The notes below the pieces were generated by a model. That model worked only from the letters and a program-made list of their open reading frames with translations. It was not told the origin of the DNA and made no database searches. A stretch of DNA of 64,000 nucleotides from Antennarius striatus (taxonomy: Eukaryota > Chordata > Actinopteri > Lophiiformes > Antennariidae), in the NCBI RefSeq assembly GCF_040054535.1, contig NC_090784.1:18676001-18740000 (forward strand), read 5' to 3'. Positions 28,201 through 46,559 of this stretch are shown here, piece after piece (within the stretch, counting starts at the first letter, position 1; each line of letters starts with the position of its first letter). Position numbers and translations under genes: made by a program.

Positions 28201-28428
28201 GTGTCGAATAATTTGATTTGGCAGGGAGTGGGTAAATGTATTATGTGGAACAGAGAGAAAACGTGGACTCAGCATTACTGTTATACTACTGTTCTACTCC
28301 AAGGTTGCCACGTCTACTGATGTTGTTTTTTATCAATGCTTTATTGTTAAGAATCACATTAGTCTAACTGTTCCTCTTTGCTTTCATTTCAGAGAATGGC
28401 GCTAATCCGCAAGACAACCAAAAAGTAG
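25226..28428 (+). CDS. taf12: TAF12, TFIID/SAGA histone-fold subunit, 131 aa
   Basis: Coding exons are 25226-25303, 26817-26894, 27207-27321, 27840-27928 and 28393-28428, with consistent phases and 396 nt including stop. A 5' UTR exon ends at 24506 and the start-codon exon begins at 25082. The protein begins MANSTTTT; the H2B-like histone fold starts at [11 protein letters not shown] (residue 27) and runs to about residue 100, with a conserved C-terminus ending [14 protein letters not shown]12 pairs with TAF4 in TFIID and with TADA1 (Ada1) in SAGA, in the nucleus. Its length equals the human short isoform (TAFII15). The longer human N-terminus is not encoded in frame, because a TGA at 25148-25150 precedes the ATG with no intervening Met. 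A likely poly(A) signal is at 29317-29322. Confidence 0.97.
25640..25870 (+). repeat. Teleost retroelement-type 3' tail
   Basis: Contains GAAGAAGCCTCTTGGATGAG at 25818-25837 followed by a 'tcttcaagaaact' phrase. This combination is familiar as the tail of an abundant interspersed fish repeat. It lies in the second intron of taf12. The exact family (possibly a Penelope- or LINE-type tail) is not certain, and no coding remnant is clear. Confidence 0.5.
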
Positions 28429-29856
28429 CAAGAGTATGCTAACACGTCGCACCCGCTCTTTGTATTGTCTCTTGTTCTTTTTTTCTTTCTTTCTTTTTTT
28501 AACTCACGTTTTTGGACTAATGAAGATGAAAAAGAGGTTTATGTTAGGTGTTTTTATTTCTTTATTTCTCCATTTGATGGTGTTTTCTTTGTCATGGCTC
28601 CCCAGGGTTTCAGTGTCTCACCGGTGCCGTCACACAGCAATGCAATTCTTGTCTTTGATTCATTCTGTTGCCAAAAAGCTAAACCTGGCAAAAATCTTTA
28701 TTCATCACATTTTTTGAAACAAACACAGACTGGAATACTTCGTTTGGATTACGACCACTGCTGTATCCAGTTTACCTTTTGATACTAGATCATCTGAATG
28801 TGAATGCTACCGATACATCTGTCTCTTTTGAAATTGATGCCTGTTGTCATCCTCTCAAGAATAGATAATCATAAGCATTGACCAATGTCAGACATTAAGG
28901 CCCCCTTGTTTATCCACTTTATTCTTGCAATGCTGTTGAAAACTTTTCTTTTTAAATCAATAGATGGTCTGTACCAGATTTGTTCTCCAGATAGTGGCCA
29001 TAAAGAAGCCACAGATAGTTTGTCTCTGTTGTTAGACATGTCTGTGCCGTTCTGTATTGTTAATGAATGTGGTAGGCTTTATTACATTAATACATTAATT
29101 TCAACTATCAACGTGTCATTTGCTTTTGACTTTCAATTTGCATCAAAATGCTTTTACTGGACTCCCCAGTAAGTGAAGTGCAGCTTCATTGAGGACTTGA
29201 GTGGTTTAATGGAGGCAAAACATTCCACAATCATGAATTATAAGGATTCATGTGTGTCCTTCTGTTCATTTACAGGATAGTGAGCAGGTGAATCTTAAAT
29301 CTGTAGCGAGCAGCAGAATAAATTCTGAAACAAAGTAATAATCAGATAAACAATAACTGATGTCACAACCTTCCAAAAGCACAACAATGAAAAGCATTCT
29401 AGAGTTTATATACTTATAGATACATGTTCATAAATGGCTTCCAAAGAAAAAATACAATGTTCTTGTCGTATTGTTGCTCCCAACCTCATCTTACACTAGG
29501 TCACTTTTACCTTAAACCACTTGGTGGTTCAAGATCCACAGGTTGGACAACACTTCTGCAGTGTTGCAGGAAGATCTTCAGAGCATGATAGTAAAGTATT
29601 GTACGCTGAAATACTGCAATGAACGACTTGCACTCAAAACATTACATTACAATGTGTAATTTTGCAACCTCAAAACCAACCTTCGGATTTGAGGGTGTAG
29701 TTAAAGTCTGGAAGAACTCTCTGGGTAGTATTCAGTCAGAGCTGGTTAAAATGCGACAATGTCATCAAACCAAGAGTGGCCATGAAATTTGTACAACTGT
29801 TTTTGTCAAGACCCTCAAAAGTTAACCTAAGTGTGGTTCTAGATGAAACGTTAGGG
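28429..29856 (+). other. taf12 3' UTR and flank
   Basis: AT-rich sequence after the taf12 stop with no coding signal. The AATAAA at 29317-29322 is the best poly(A) candidate, giving a 3' UTR of about 0.9 kb; earlier processing sites are possible. The rest is plain intergenic DNA up to the hAT element. Confidence 0.45.
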
Positions 29857-30465
29857 CAATGGTCCCCAATCTAAGGCAAAACAGTTCCAGAGCACCTTGC
29901 ATTTTTAACAGATGTGACAAATGCTGAGCAGCTTTAACTTGCAACTACGAGGGGAAACTCATTTGCGACATGTATTCCCACATAAAAGCTTTTGAGGTGA
30001 TAGCTCTGGTTTTGGAACAAGTGAAAAAGCATGACTCCATCCATCTCCTGCTACCCAAAACATCTATGCAGATAACCCAGCGGTCCCGTTCCCAGCTGAA
30101 GTGTGGAAGCACTGGAAATGCTGAAGGCGGAGTTCGGTGTGAGATTCTGTGAACTACATGCTAATGCAAAAGAAAACCGTTTTTCCAGAACCCCTTTGTT
30201 ACGTTGATGAAGTCTAGCCATCTTATGAGTTTGCCGAATTACAGAACTGTGATGTTCTGAAAGATTCAAGCCCGACAGTCTCATTCTATGCCGCCCTCAC
30301 AAATGACATAGCAACTGGAAAGGGTTATTAATATTTGGTTCTAGAAGATAAATGTTTATATTTAGGCACCCCTGCGATCGACAGTCTTTCAGTTACAAAC
30401 TGACCCTGAGCCCCCATCAGAGAAAAGTTGTGTGGCCCTTACAGGAATAAGTTTGGAGACCCTTG
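29857..30465 (+). mobile_element. Decayed hAT-type DNA transposon
   Basis: The ends are imperfect inverted repeats: CAATGGTCCCCAATC at 29857-29871 and CAAGGGTCTCCAAAC read inward from 30465. Both resemble hAT termini of the CAGNGGTCCCCAA class. An 8-bp target-site duplication is suggested by ACGTTAGG (29848-29855) against ATGTTACG (30466-30473), 6 of 8 matching. Internally, the plus strand from about 29969 reads DMYSHIKAFEV and continues like the transposase-derived region shared with ZBED5/GTF2IRD2-type proteins, with stops and frameshifts. At about 610 bp it is an internally deleted, inactive copy. Confidence 0.7.
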
Positions 30466-31098
30466 ATGTTACGGAAACACCCAGGTCAGAGGTCATTATA
30501 TCAATCCAGTTGAGTAAGAAAACAGTGATCCATTCAATGGTTTCAGTCCAGGCCACAGTGATTCACATTCTCACACAACTGTAAAGGACGGAATTTTAGG
30601 TTAAATCTTAATTTCAGGATTTTTAACATAACAAACTTCTTCCAACCTTTCACCAAAATAATCAGACAATTTACCACAGTGCTGTCTTTACTATTTTTAC
30701 TGCACTGTGACCTAATACATATTTTGATTTCTCTGTTGAATCCAGTTGTGCGTAGTGGAAGAACATTGTGAGTCGTACACAGCTGGGTGTTTTTATTTTG
30801 ACATACCCGAAAGTTTCAAGGCACTGGCAAAATAAAAGTTTTGTCAGAGAAAGAGATAAAGTGACCCAGATTTCTCATTCGTACTCAGATCTCCATCAAG
30901 GTTTAATAAATAATTGCTTTTCCCAAGAGTCAATCCTGTACAAACTTTCATCAAAACACTCTCATGTTTTAGTAACAAACAAACGTAACCTCCATTGTAA
31001 TCAGTGTCTCATGATGATCTCATTACAGTGTAATACCAGAGGTATCCAACCTCCCACAGGCTGCTTCCGGTCTGCAGGAACAGGAGTGCTGCTACTCT

Positions 31099-32559
31099 TT
31101 AATTGCAGCACTTCTTGGGCTTGGGGGTTTTGCTGGTCTTGGTCAGACTGGTCCTCTGTGACTTCACCGTCTGTGGTAGGGCACATCTGATTCCGTCCCA
31201 GCCCTCATGCAGCTTTATGTCTCCGTGCACGAGACCTTGGTAGACCGTTTGAGTGAGCTGCTCAAAGATATCCTTCACGTTCTCGCCCGTCTTGGCGGAG
31301 ACTTCCACGTAGGGCACCCCAAGCTGCTCGGCCAGTTTCTCGGCATCTTCCTGGCTCACCACTCTCTCCCCTTCAGCATCCAGGTCACACTTTTGGCCCA
31401 CCAGCATGAACTGAAGCCTCTGAGGCTGCACTCGGTCATAAATCTCATCATACCACTCGTTAATGTGGTCGAAGGACTCCCGGTTGGATATGTCGAACAC
31501 CAGCAGGCCTCCGACCGAGTTACGGTAGTAAGAACGAGTCACTGACCTGAGAGAAGAGTCACAGCAGTAAAATTACCAGCACTGTATTACTAAATTTGTA
31601 GAACCATGAGTATTTTGTAGAACAGTGATACTAGAAATGTGCCCTTGTAGTGCTTTACATTTGGTAGCAACCCTTGGCTGGAATTTTAACGCACGGAACA
31701 GAAAAGAAGGTCCCAACACTCACTATGATAGTGTGAAGTTCAGCCTTTCCTGTTCAGTGAGTAAATAATCAGCCGATCATCTGCACTGTTAGAGTTTAGC
31801 TTTTTATTTAGATAAGCTGATAGAGTCTAAGGAATTGACAGTCACAGGTTTTTCACACTAATCATGAAGTAAAGCAGCACACAGTCAACTCATGAGCCAC
31901 CGAGTGGTGAAGCCTGAGGGACAGATTAGTGAAGAGTTCTCCTGGCGGCTGTCTGCTAAAAGAAAAATAACTTTCTTCATAACAATACTTCTGTACAAAA
32001 ACAAAAACTTTTTAGTTGACTCATGTGGGATTAGATGGCTGCAAACACCGGGCAGAGAAGAGGTCAACACAGTCTGCAATTTGGTACATTTTATCCAACC
32101 GAAAATATGATTTTTTTTTTTCTTTCTTGAGGGAATAAAATGTGTTACTCCTAGTTTTTAATAAATCAGCTGAGCAGGAAGAATCATTTTCAGGTATCTT
32201 TTAACATTAACATTCTAGACTGTTTACATGCATGTCTTCATGCTAAGACATCTAATGAATCCAACATGTTCAGTTGTGACTCACACTTAAGTAGAAGCCA
32301 GTGCCCGGGGGCCTCGTGTCACAACATGTGCTCATCCTCACCTGAACCGCTCCTGTCCAGCTGTGTCCCAGAACTGCAGCTTGACTCGGACGCCCGGCTC
32401 CACCTCCAGGAAATGAACATAGAAGTCTACTCCCACTGTCTGGTTGACAGACTGCGTGAACAAGTCTTCAGTGTAACGCTTCAGCAGCGAGGACTTGCCC
32501 ACTGTAGAATCCCCCAGCATGATGAACCTGAACTGGTACCGCCAAAAACTCGAGTCCAT
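31099..32559 (-). CDS. rab42: Rab42-type small GTPase, 221 aa, two coding exons
   Basis: Coding exons are 32342-32559 and 31099-31546 (666 nt with stop), split inside Arg73 by a 795-bp intron. G motifs are P-loop GDSTVGKS (16-23), switch I Thr41, WDTAGQE (64-70) with catalytic Gln69, GQKCD (123-127) and SAK (156-158). The GQKCD motif has Gln where most Rabs have Asn; Rab39/Rab42 relatives also vary here. GDIKLHEGWDGIR near residue 187 matches the diagnostic Rab42 stretch and separates it from Rab39. The C-terminus is KKCCN, with Cys219 and Cys220 as likely geranylgeranylation sites followed by one extra residue. Adjacency to taf12 matches human 1p35.3. The role is vesicle traffic on the cytosolic face of membranes; specific cargo is poorly known. 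Possible poly(A) signal on the minus strand at 30792-30797. Confidence 0.93.
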
Positions 32560-34426
32560 TTTTATTGGAGGGATGAAGACGGGTGCAGAAAGCTCTTGGT
32601 GATAGAGGGGGGGGTGCACAGATGAAGTTGTGGGAAAGAAAAATAAATAAGGCAAATGCAGAAATTATAATTGTTGTAGTTGAGTCTCACGGATCGGGGA
32701 CCAGCGTCACAGCTGTTTGCTCCAGAAATATTCACCTCAACCACTCCTTATAAATGTCTTGTTCCGCAGCACAGTCTGTGTTTACAGTCATCCCAAACAC
32801 TTACTTCTAGTTGGCGGCTGCATCACAGCTCTCAGCCTTATCTCTTGGCACGGAGGAAGCATCAAACCGGACACGCAGAAGCATCTATCCTACAAAGTAG
32901 ATCCCAGTTGTGCTGCACTTTCTTGTCAAGAGTTGCTGATCGCAACTGGTAGTGTAAGCATGTGCAGGAGTTTGTCGCTCAGGGGCGTGGACTTCTCAAT
33001 TTGCCTGTTGATACTTGATAAGGTGGAGTGAAAGCACAAGGGTAAGGGAGAAAAGGGAGGGCCAGATGTGGGAGAAAAGGAAGGGGGTGTGGATTATGAG
33101 GAAGTTCCATTTGTCTAACGCCACATCCAGACAAACCATGTAGTTTCCTGCTGTCACCAGGTCATAAATATAAGCCATTAACAACCGTTATCTGAACGTG
33201 GGTGACTCTCAGGTCACAATACATACAGTAAATCTTTTCAGTCTATGGTATCTGAAGAGTGAAAAAAGGAAGTTGATAAAAATATAGTTTTTCATTCCCT
33301 GGGAAACAGACAGGCTCAGGATTTGGAATTCATTTACTAGGAAAGGATTCTATTTTCATAGAACATTTTTTTTGTGTGTGTGATGACCGAGACTCAAACA
33401 AACATTCTACACCATTAAACCGCTTTCGCCCTTTGAATGCTCTTTCACTGAGCATTCAATTAACACCAAAATGCAATTTTTTCTAATTTGATTTAATTAA
33501 TTCTGAGCAAACAGCAGCTGCTACCTTTTCATAATGTGAGTAAATCAGCTTCTAGGAGCTCCCAGTGTGGCTTTTAGTTTTGTATTTAAATGCTGTTGGC
33601 CAGAGTAGTTTGGTGTGGTCTTGATGTCTAAGACAATAAAGTCAATAGAGACAAAGCTTTTCAGTGTGATTACATCAGTGCATGTCTTTTCATGGTTTCA
33701 AAGTTCAAGCGCTGCATCAGCTTCACTGTGGAATCAGAAGCAGATACTCGAACTACAATAAAACCCCATTTATTTTCAACATACATAAAATATGCATCTT
33801 AACATCATAAATACAAAAATATTTGTTTCGTGCGAATGGGTTTCTGACAGATGTGTAAAAGAACTGTGAGCAACAACTCATTGTCAGTTTGACAAGACTG
33901 CAAATGAAATTGGAACATTTATCATCTCCAGTTGACTGCTCAGTCTGTTTGGCTTTAAAAGGCAACAAAAAAACCAAGCTTTCTTTTAATGGTTACTGAT
34001 ACTGTTGAGTTAGCATTGTCAGATGACATGTGCATCAGTATAAATTCACTTTAGGAAGCGTTGACTCAGCTAAAAACTACATTTGTGGATGCCAACAGGC
34101 ACGAGTTCTCACATGTGCCAGTCATGCAATCTGAACACTGTAGAAAAATATTTCACGGGGAAGTTAAACCCGCTGTCAACAAACCACTTCATAACAAAGA
34201 CAAATGTTCACACATACGATACAGCCACACAAGTACAGCTTTGAGGTCCAGCAAACGCTCACCTGAAGAATTATCATGTCAGTGTAGTATAGATAAATCT
34301 TTAGATAAATGAACAAGTTCTGTGTTAAATAAGATGGCTCTAAATTTAACAGTAAAAATACAGCAATATATAGAAAATAAAATTGGAACAGTGAATAACA
34401 ACAACATAGAACTCAAGTTGTATGTA
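32560..34426. other. rab42 upstream region, no gene seen
   Basis: Contains the rab42 5' UTR and presumably its promoter, which cannot be located precisely. The rest is AT-rich intergenic DNA without a recognisable exon, RNA gene or repeat array. Confidence 0.4.
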
Positions 34427-34460
34427 CAGTTGAGGATAGATGTTACCTACATGTGTAAAG
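34427..34460 (+). mobile_element. Possible Tc1-type terminal repeat, isolated
   Basis: Starts with TACAGTTGAGG and continues with an AGATGTTACCTACAT phrase that resembles the outer terminal repeat of salmonid-type Tc1 elements (CAGTTGAAGTCGGAAGTTTA class). No matching second end is evident, so this would be a solitary relic. Confidence 0.3.
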
Positions 34461-34789
34461 AGCGTGTGTGTCATGGCAATCTCCAGTTTCACATATCAGT
34501 TACAGTTGTGAGTACAGTATTAAGGGATTCAATATAACTAAATAATAAGAAATGAAGAAAAATCTGTTTAAAACTTGATGTAACATGTGATTTTTTTTAA
34601 ATGCAATTTGTTGTTTTTATGTATTCCGTTTTCCTAGGAAGTCGTAGGGAATAGTACTTTCGTATATATATAGTAATAATGGTATTTAAATGACCTCAAA
34701 TGGCGATTATAGATTGAAATGTAACAATTAACGATAAACGAACAATTCAGCTTATGAACAACAAAATGTGTTCGTATGTTGAGGACTAT

Positions 34790-35541
34790 CTGTATTTGGA
34801 CAAGAGAACAGAAGACACATTTGCCGTAAATCAAATACAGCATTCCAAGAAAACACCCTCATACCAACTGTGAAGCATTGAGGCAGCAGTGTCATGGTTT
34901 GGGGATGCTTTGCTGCAGCAGGACGTGGCCAGTTCACCATCACAGAATCCACCACGCATTATAATGTGTGTCAGAACGCTCTTGAGGAACATGCGAAACC
35001 ATCTGTAAAAAAAATTAAAGCTGAAGCGGAACTGGATGCTGCAACACGACAATTACCCCAAAGCATACCAGCTAATCCACCAAGGACTGGCTAAAAACCC
35101 TAAATTAGCAAGTCCTGAAATGGTCAAGTCAAAACCCGGATTCTGAGATGCTGCTTCAAACAGGCTGTACACGCAAGACACCCCTCAAACATCTCACAGC
35201 TGAAAGAAATCTCCATTGGGTGGAGGGGAAAACTTTCATCAGATGAATGTCAGAGACTGGTAGATGGCTACAAGAAGACTCTCACTGAAGTTATCTCAGC
35301 CAAAGGGGGCAACACTAGTTATTATGGGATAGGGTGTCCTTTTTCCCTCCATTAAAATACACACTTTTGTTAATATCGTTAGTTGGAATATTTTTTAAAA
35401 TGTAGATTTGTTGTTCAATTGCAAGTAAATCACTTTCTTTTCCAGAAATGAATAAAACAAGATTGGACATTGATGTGCAAACATTTCTTAATAAAGAGCT
35501 GATTATCCAATAGGGTGTCCTAATTTTTTCATATGACCGTA
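34790..35541 (+). mobile_element. Decayed Tc1/mariner transposon, transposase remnant
   Basis: Plus-strand frames, broken by shifts and stops, carry Tc1 transposase hallmarks in order: VMVWGCFAAAGRGQF (from about 34891), WMLQHD-like sequence near 35030, and a C-terminal AVHAR, then ECQRLVDGYKK and SAKGGNTSY (about 35160-35325). The 3' end at 35510-35541 reads TAGGGTGTCC followed by a TTTTTTCATATGAC phrase, like the terminal repeat of a fish Tc1 family; TAGGGTGTCC also occurs internally at about 35330. The N-terminal DNA-binding region and 5' end are missing or unrecognisable, so it is inactive. Confidence 0.85.
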
Positions 35542-35610
35542 GGTGCTTTTGGCAGCAATCTACAGGCTTCTGCTTTATGTCTGACAATCCTGCCATAATT
35601 GGTGCAGTTC

Positions 35611-35644
35611 AATTTCATTTGACAGCTTTTTGTCAAATGAAATT
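35611..35644. repeat. Perfect inverted repeat, 14-bp arms
   Basis: AATTTCATTTGACA at 35611-35624 and its exact reverse complement at 35631-35644 flank a 6-base loop. It immediately precedes, and overlaps by a few bases the extended stem of, a second hairpin. Confidence 0.95.
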
Positions 35645-35645
35645 T

Positions 35646-35696
35646 CTGTCACTCTTATTGTTCTGTTAGTCCATAACAGAACAATAAGAGTGACAG
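35646..35696. repeat. Perfect inverted repeat, 23-bp arms
   Basis: Arms at 35646-35668 and 35674-35696 are exact reverse complements around a 5-base loop. Allowing one G-U pair, the stem extends to 35642-35700, about 27 pairs. No known microRNA was recognised. Confidence 0.95.
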
Positions 35697-35700
35697 GAAT

Positions 35701-36348
35701 CAATGGAAACTCAGGACTTCATCGATATGCAAGTACTTTACATGTGCAGGTACACCGTGAACCGTAGCTGTATACGCAACTAAAAAGAGACACGTGCAAA
35801 AATTTGGCAACAATTTACCAATTCATCAGCCGATCAGAATTTATCAGTTGGATTAAACTGATTTGCAGATGAGCTGCCAAAAACAAAAAGCGTACATATT
35901 GACAAATGCCGATGATTATTTTTTGTTAATATGTACTTTTAAAAGTATTTTATTTAGTGATTATTTTGGTGCAGTGTTCCACAATCCGACATAACACTAT
36001 CCTGCTGGTTGCAGCTGTACTAAAATCTCAAAAGTTCACAGCAAGACATCCCTTTCCCTTCGTAAGTCCAGACGATGTAATATATTCCTTATCAAAAACT
36101 CAATAAAAGTTCTAATCAGTGTAACAGTTTCATAAAATTGCTGCTTTTGCAGAAGACTTTTTTTTTTTTTAAGGATTTACCCGCACCAATATCACTCAAA
36201 CATAACCTTGTGTAACATTTGCCGTGTTTCTACTTTGTGGCAGCGGCTCTATACAACTCGATTATAGTCTCAGGTACTGTTATGACCCAAGGTTGTTTTC
36301 CATTAGAGGACAGCGCATATGCCGGTGCTGCGCAATGAAAGCAAGACT
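35701..36348. other. ctps1 3' UTR and flank
   Basis: The downstream side of ctps1 on the minus strand. A candidate poly(A) signal (TTTATT on the plus strand) lies at 35949-35954, which would give a 3' UTR of about 400 bp. No other gene is visible. Confidence 0.45.
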
Positions 36349-43149
<6,801 letters not shown>

Positions 43150-43163
43150 AGTGACAAGTGAAG

Positions 43164-44460
43164 ACTGGACATAAGAAAGGGGACGCATTCACGACATAGG
43201 TCAAAAGTAAAAGAACATTTGTAAGTCAATCACATGTAAGTGAAAGGAACAATGAAACTCGGATGCAGGACAAATAATATAAGCAGTGTGTAAAGTGAAT
43301 GTCGCGGACTCAATTTAACCACATATATCGACGTATTTCATGTACTGTAGTTGTGTCCCATTGCATCATGAAGCAAACCAGTCCTCTGATTTACTACCGT
43401 CATTTCTGTGTCTTGAACGTAACATCGCTGTACACAAACCAGTATCAGCAATGGACAAGATCAGTAACCAGGAACCACACATCTGGATATGCAACGAATT
43501 AACTTCCTATTCCACCCGTAACTTTTTTTTCTCCATTCCAGACAAACGTATCCCATTTAGACGCTTAACAAAAATGCCACAACCGACAAAACTTCAGTGT
43601 CCCGACTCCCGCCCATAATTACGGGTGTGTTCCCACATGTTCTAAAATGAAAGGCAGTGAACTCATAACTGCGCAAAGAACTGACTCTTATCCTTAAACG
43701 TCCTTGTTGAATTTTTGCATTTCAGTCCTACACATTGACAAGCTTCGGTGTCAGAAATTGAGAGTTTAGAAACTGGGCTGACGAAGGGTGTGTGTGCGTC
43801 TAGCATTGAGCAGCTAGCTTTAGCTAACTTTTACAGCAAAAGCAGCTAACTGCTAACTGTTTTTAGAAACTATAGCGACAGACTTCATTTGAATTTAAAG
43901 AGGTCAACTCTCTAGCATGAATCGCACTGAAAACTTGTTAAACCAGAGTCGCAGGCTCTATTATCGTCCCATTTGAATGGCGCCTGAATCTTAACCTTAA
44001 ACGTCCCCTAGTTTATGAAGCCAGACCATAGGCGTGACGTCTACGGCAGCCAAGCTAAACTTGACGAGTTAACGTGAGAAAAGCTAACTGCATCAGCAGC
44101 TACCTTAACCGCTAAAAACTTTTACTTTGCAATGTCAGGTTTTAACTATCACACAAATGTAATATTTCAAAAAAAACAACACGCAAATTCAATCGACAAC
44201 TGAACAGAAAGACGGTATCGGCAAGTACAGTTCCGCTTCAATAAAGATACCTGTTGTAAAAATACCATAAACCAAACTTACTTCTGTTTATGAAGCTATA
44301 TGCTGCGCTTTAGTTCCGCTGTACTGCTGGACGAGCACATGTCAGATAGTCACTTCCCACAGATTACGGCTCGTTTGGGAAATAAAACCTTCTTCCTTGC
44401 CTGTCAGGCAGACACTTGTCAACCGGGCGCGCAGGATCCACCAATAAATTGGACGAATTC
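43164..44460 (-). promoter_or_regulatory. ctps1 5' UTR intron, noncoding first exon and promoter
   Basis: The start-codon exon begins at 43164 after a pyrimidine-rich acceptor. A strong donor (GTAAGT) ends a presumed noncoding first exon at 44282, with an alternative donor at 44251. Exon 1 therefore probably runs from about 44300-44400 down to one of these. The flank has scattered CpGs and no clear TATA box, as expected for a housekeeping gene. Confidence 0.5.
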
Positions 44461-44708
44461 AGCTGAAATCTAAGCCGTAAATTCCCTACATTTTGTGCTT
44501 TCACCCCGTGACACATCTGTTGCGATTAGAAGTTTCTTAAAACTCAATGCTTTCGCAACGATATTAATTTGAAATATGATGATTAGCATAACCTGACCGA
44601 CGCATTATCGTGTTCCCCTGTCAGTTCTGCCACAGGTCTTATTTTTACTCTACTTAACGCCTCCGTCACCTGCGTCACCTTTCTGCGTTCTTTCGAAACA
44701 TAATTTCA

Positions 44709-44721
44709 CCACTAGATGGCG
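44709..44721 (+). promoter_or_regulatory. CTCF-consensus-like motif, forward
   Basis: CCACTAGATGGCG matches CCASYAGRKGGCR at every position. It lies about 0.4 kb upstream of the ctps1 first exon. Confidence 0.4.
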
Positions 44722-46559
44722 TTTACGGCCTATGTACAAATTTCACACGGGTTCGCACTGGAATGAAATTATTCACATGAAATGAACATGAACACTCTTC
44801 AAGGAAATAAATCATCAGATTTATTCTTAAAAAATACGGACTTAATATGGGAGGAAGCAAAAGTAGCCTAACATATTATGGTTTGTTTGAGTGAGATGCG
44901 ACATAATGATACAATGCTCAACCAAAACAACATTCATACAGTGAGACTGTATCCATGACAATTTAACTTTTCATTCCTGTATTCAATGTTGTGCTGCTCT
45001 AGTTTTGCTGTGGGCAAAAGTACTGGTGATTTTAATTCATTTCATTCTGTGAACTTGATCTAATTAAAGACCTCTTCCCTTCCACCTCATTTTCATAAGC
45101 TGCTCACTTCAATTACATTTGACAAGTGAGCACAGACACAAATTAACCTCCTGCATGAAGAGGTGCTGCGCTTCCTTTATCTCACTGTCATACTGAAATA
45201 ACTGGGAGTGTAATTCAAAGGTAATTCCATGTCTGTGAATGGATCTTGGAAAAGACATCTGGGGATGGCAGCACACAGTATTACCCTCCAACATGTTGAT
45301 ACAGATGTCAAAATAACACTGTGGGCTGGAATTTTTTGCAATGTGTTTATGTCACATGTGTGGCTGGGTCCAAAGTCAGCTTTCACAGCCAGTCTGCCTT
45401 TGTTAATAATTGATTCCTATTTTTTATACACATATACCACCTTCCATAAAGATTAGAAGAGGCCAATGAATGTGGAGAGATCTGCAAACTAGTCTGATTT
45501 TATTTATTACTCACAGTGTAGTTGGTGCACCCACACAATCAGTTGACTTTGTTATTATTTAAATGTACATAAGATCATGCCAATGACTGTGAAGTGGAAA
45601 CACTTAGGAATTCAATTAATTTTGTTTGGAAATTGTCATCAGTGAAGGGATAGCTTGACATTTTGAGAAAAATTCTACATTTCCTTTCCAGAAGTTAAAT
45701 GAAAAGATTTAGCACCACAGACCAGGCGTTGGAAAGTCATGACTATAAAGTATTTCTTGCCAGTATTGTTTAACTCATGGTAAAGAATATCTGTGAACTC
45801 TGAGCAGGATAGCTGCTTCCCTTGCCTTCAGTCTTAATGCTAACCTGATACATCTTTGCATAACCTCTATATTCCTATTCCTACAACACCCACGTATGAT
45901 ATTAGTCTTATATTTTAACACCATTCACAAGTAAGTGAATGAATATGTCTCCCAATTTGGACTAATTTAATAACTGTGTCAACACATCATTATCCATTTT
46001 CCACTTGAAATAAAAAAAAAACCCCACAAGTGATATTTTCTTTTTCCAGAGTTTGTAATAATTGGCATCGTGCTGCTACTGATGACTAACATATTCTTGA
46101 CTTTCTGGATTTCTGTTTTACAATAATAAACTGAAATGGTTCACACACAAAAAAACAACCTTAACACAAAAATGCACATTTAGCTAAAGGATAGAAGCAT
46201 TCTACCAAAGTAAAAATATCAACTGGTGTTGCCAGCATCTTCTTCACCTCCACCCTCAGAAGTTAAATGGGACTCGGGTTAAATGTCATGAGTTGCTTGA
46301 CTCTTCCAGACCTCCGATGGGATGGAAACCTCCAACTTCCTGTTCAACCAGACACACAAAAGAAACAGTAGCCCACATCCCCCCACATGCCGTACATGTT
46401 TTGTTTTTTTATGAATGGGAGTGGTGTGTCTCCCTGTCCCTTTGTAATTTTATAATTTGAAATATCCATCGATTTAAGACTGGGACACAGATGGCTGTTA
46501 ATGCACAACGTAGTGCCAAAGCCTCTCGGAGGAAAAGTGAGCTCTTGGGCAATTAGTGT

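Noticed and set aside
28436..28782. Open frames just after the taf12 stop
   Set aside because: They lie in the taf12 3' UTR, overlap in two frames and have no domain.
32266..32625. 119-codon plus-strand frame
   Set aside because: It is the antisense shadow of the first rab42 coding exon.
35646..35696. Known microRNA gene
   Set aside because: The hairpin matches no microRNA I recognise, and the perfect stem with a 5-base loop is not typical of a conserved animal precursor.
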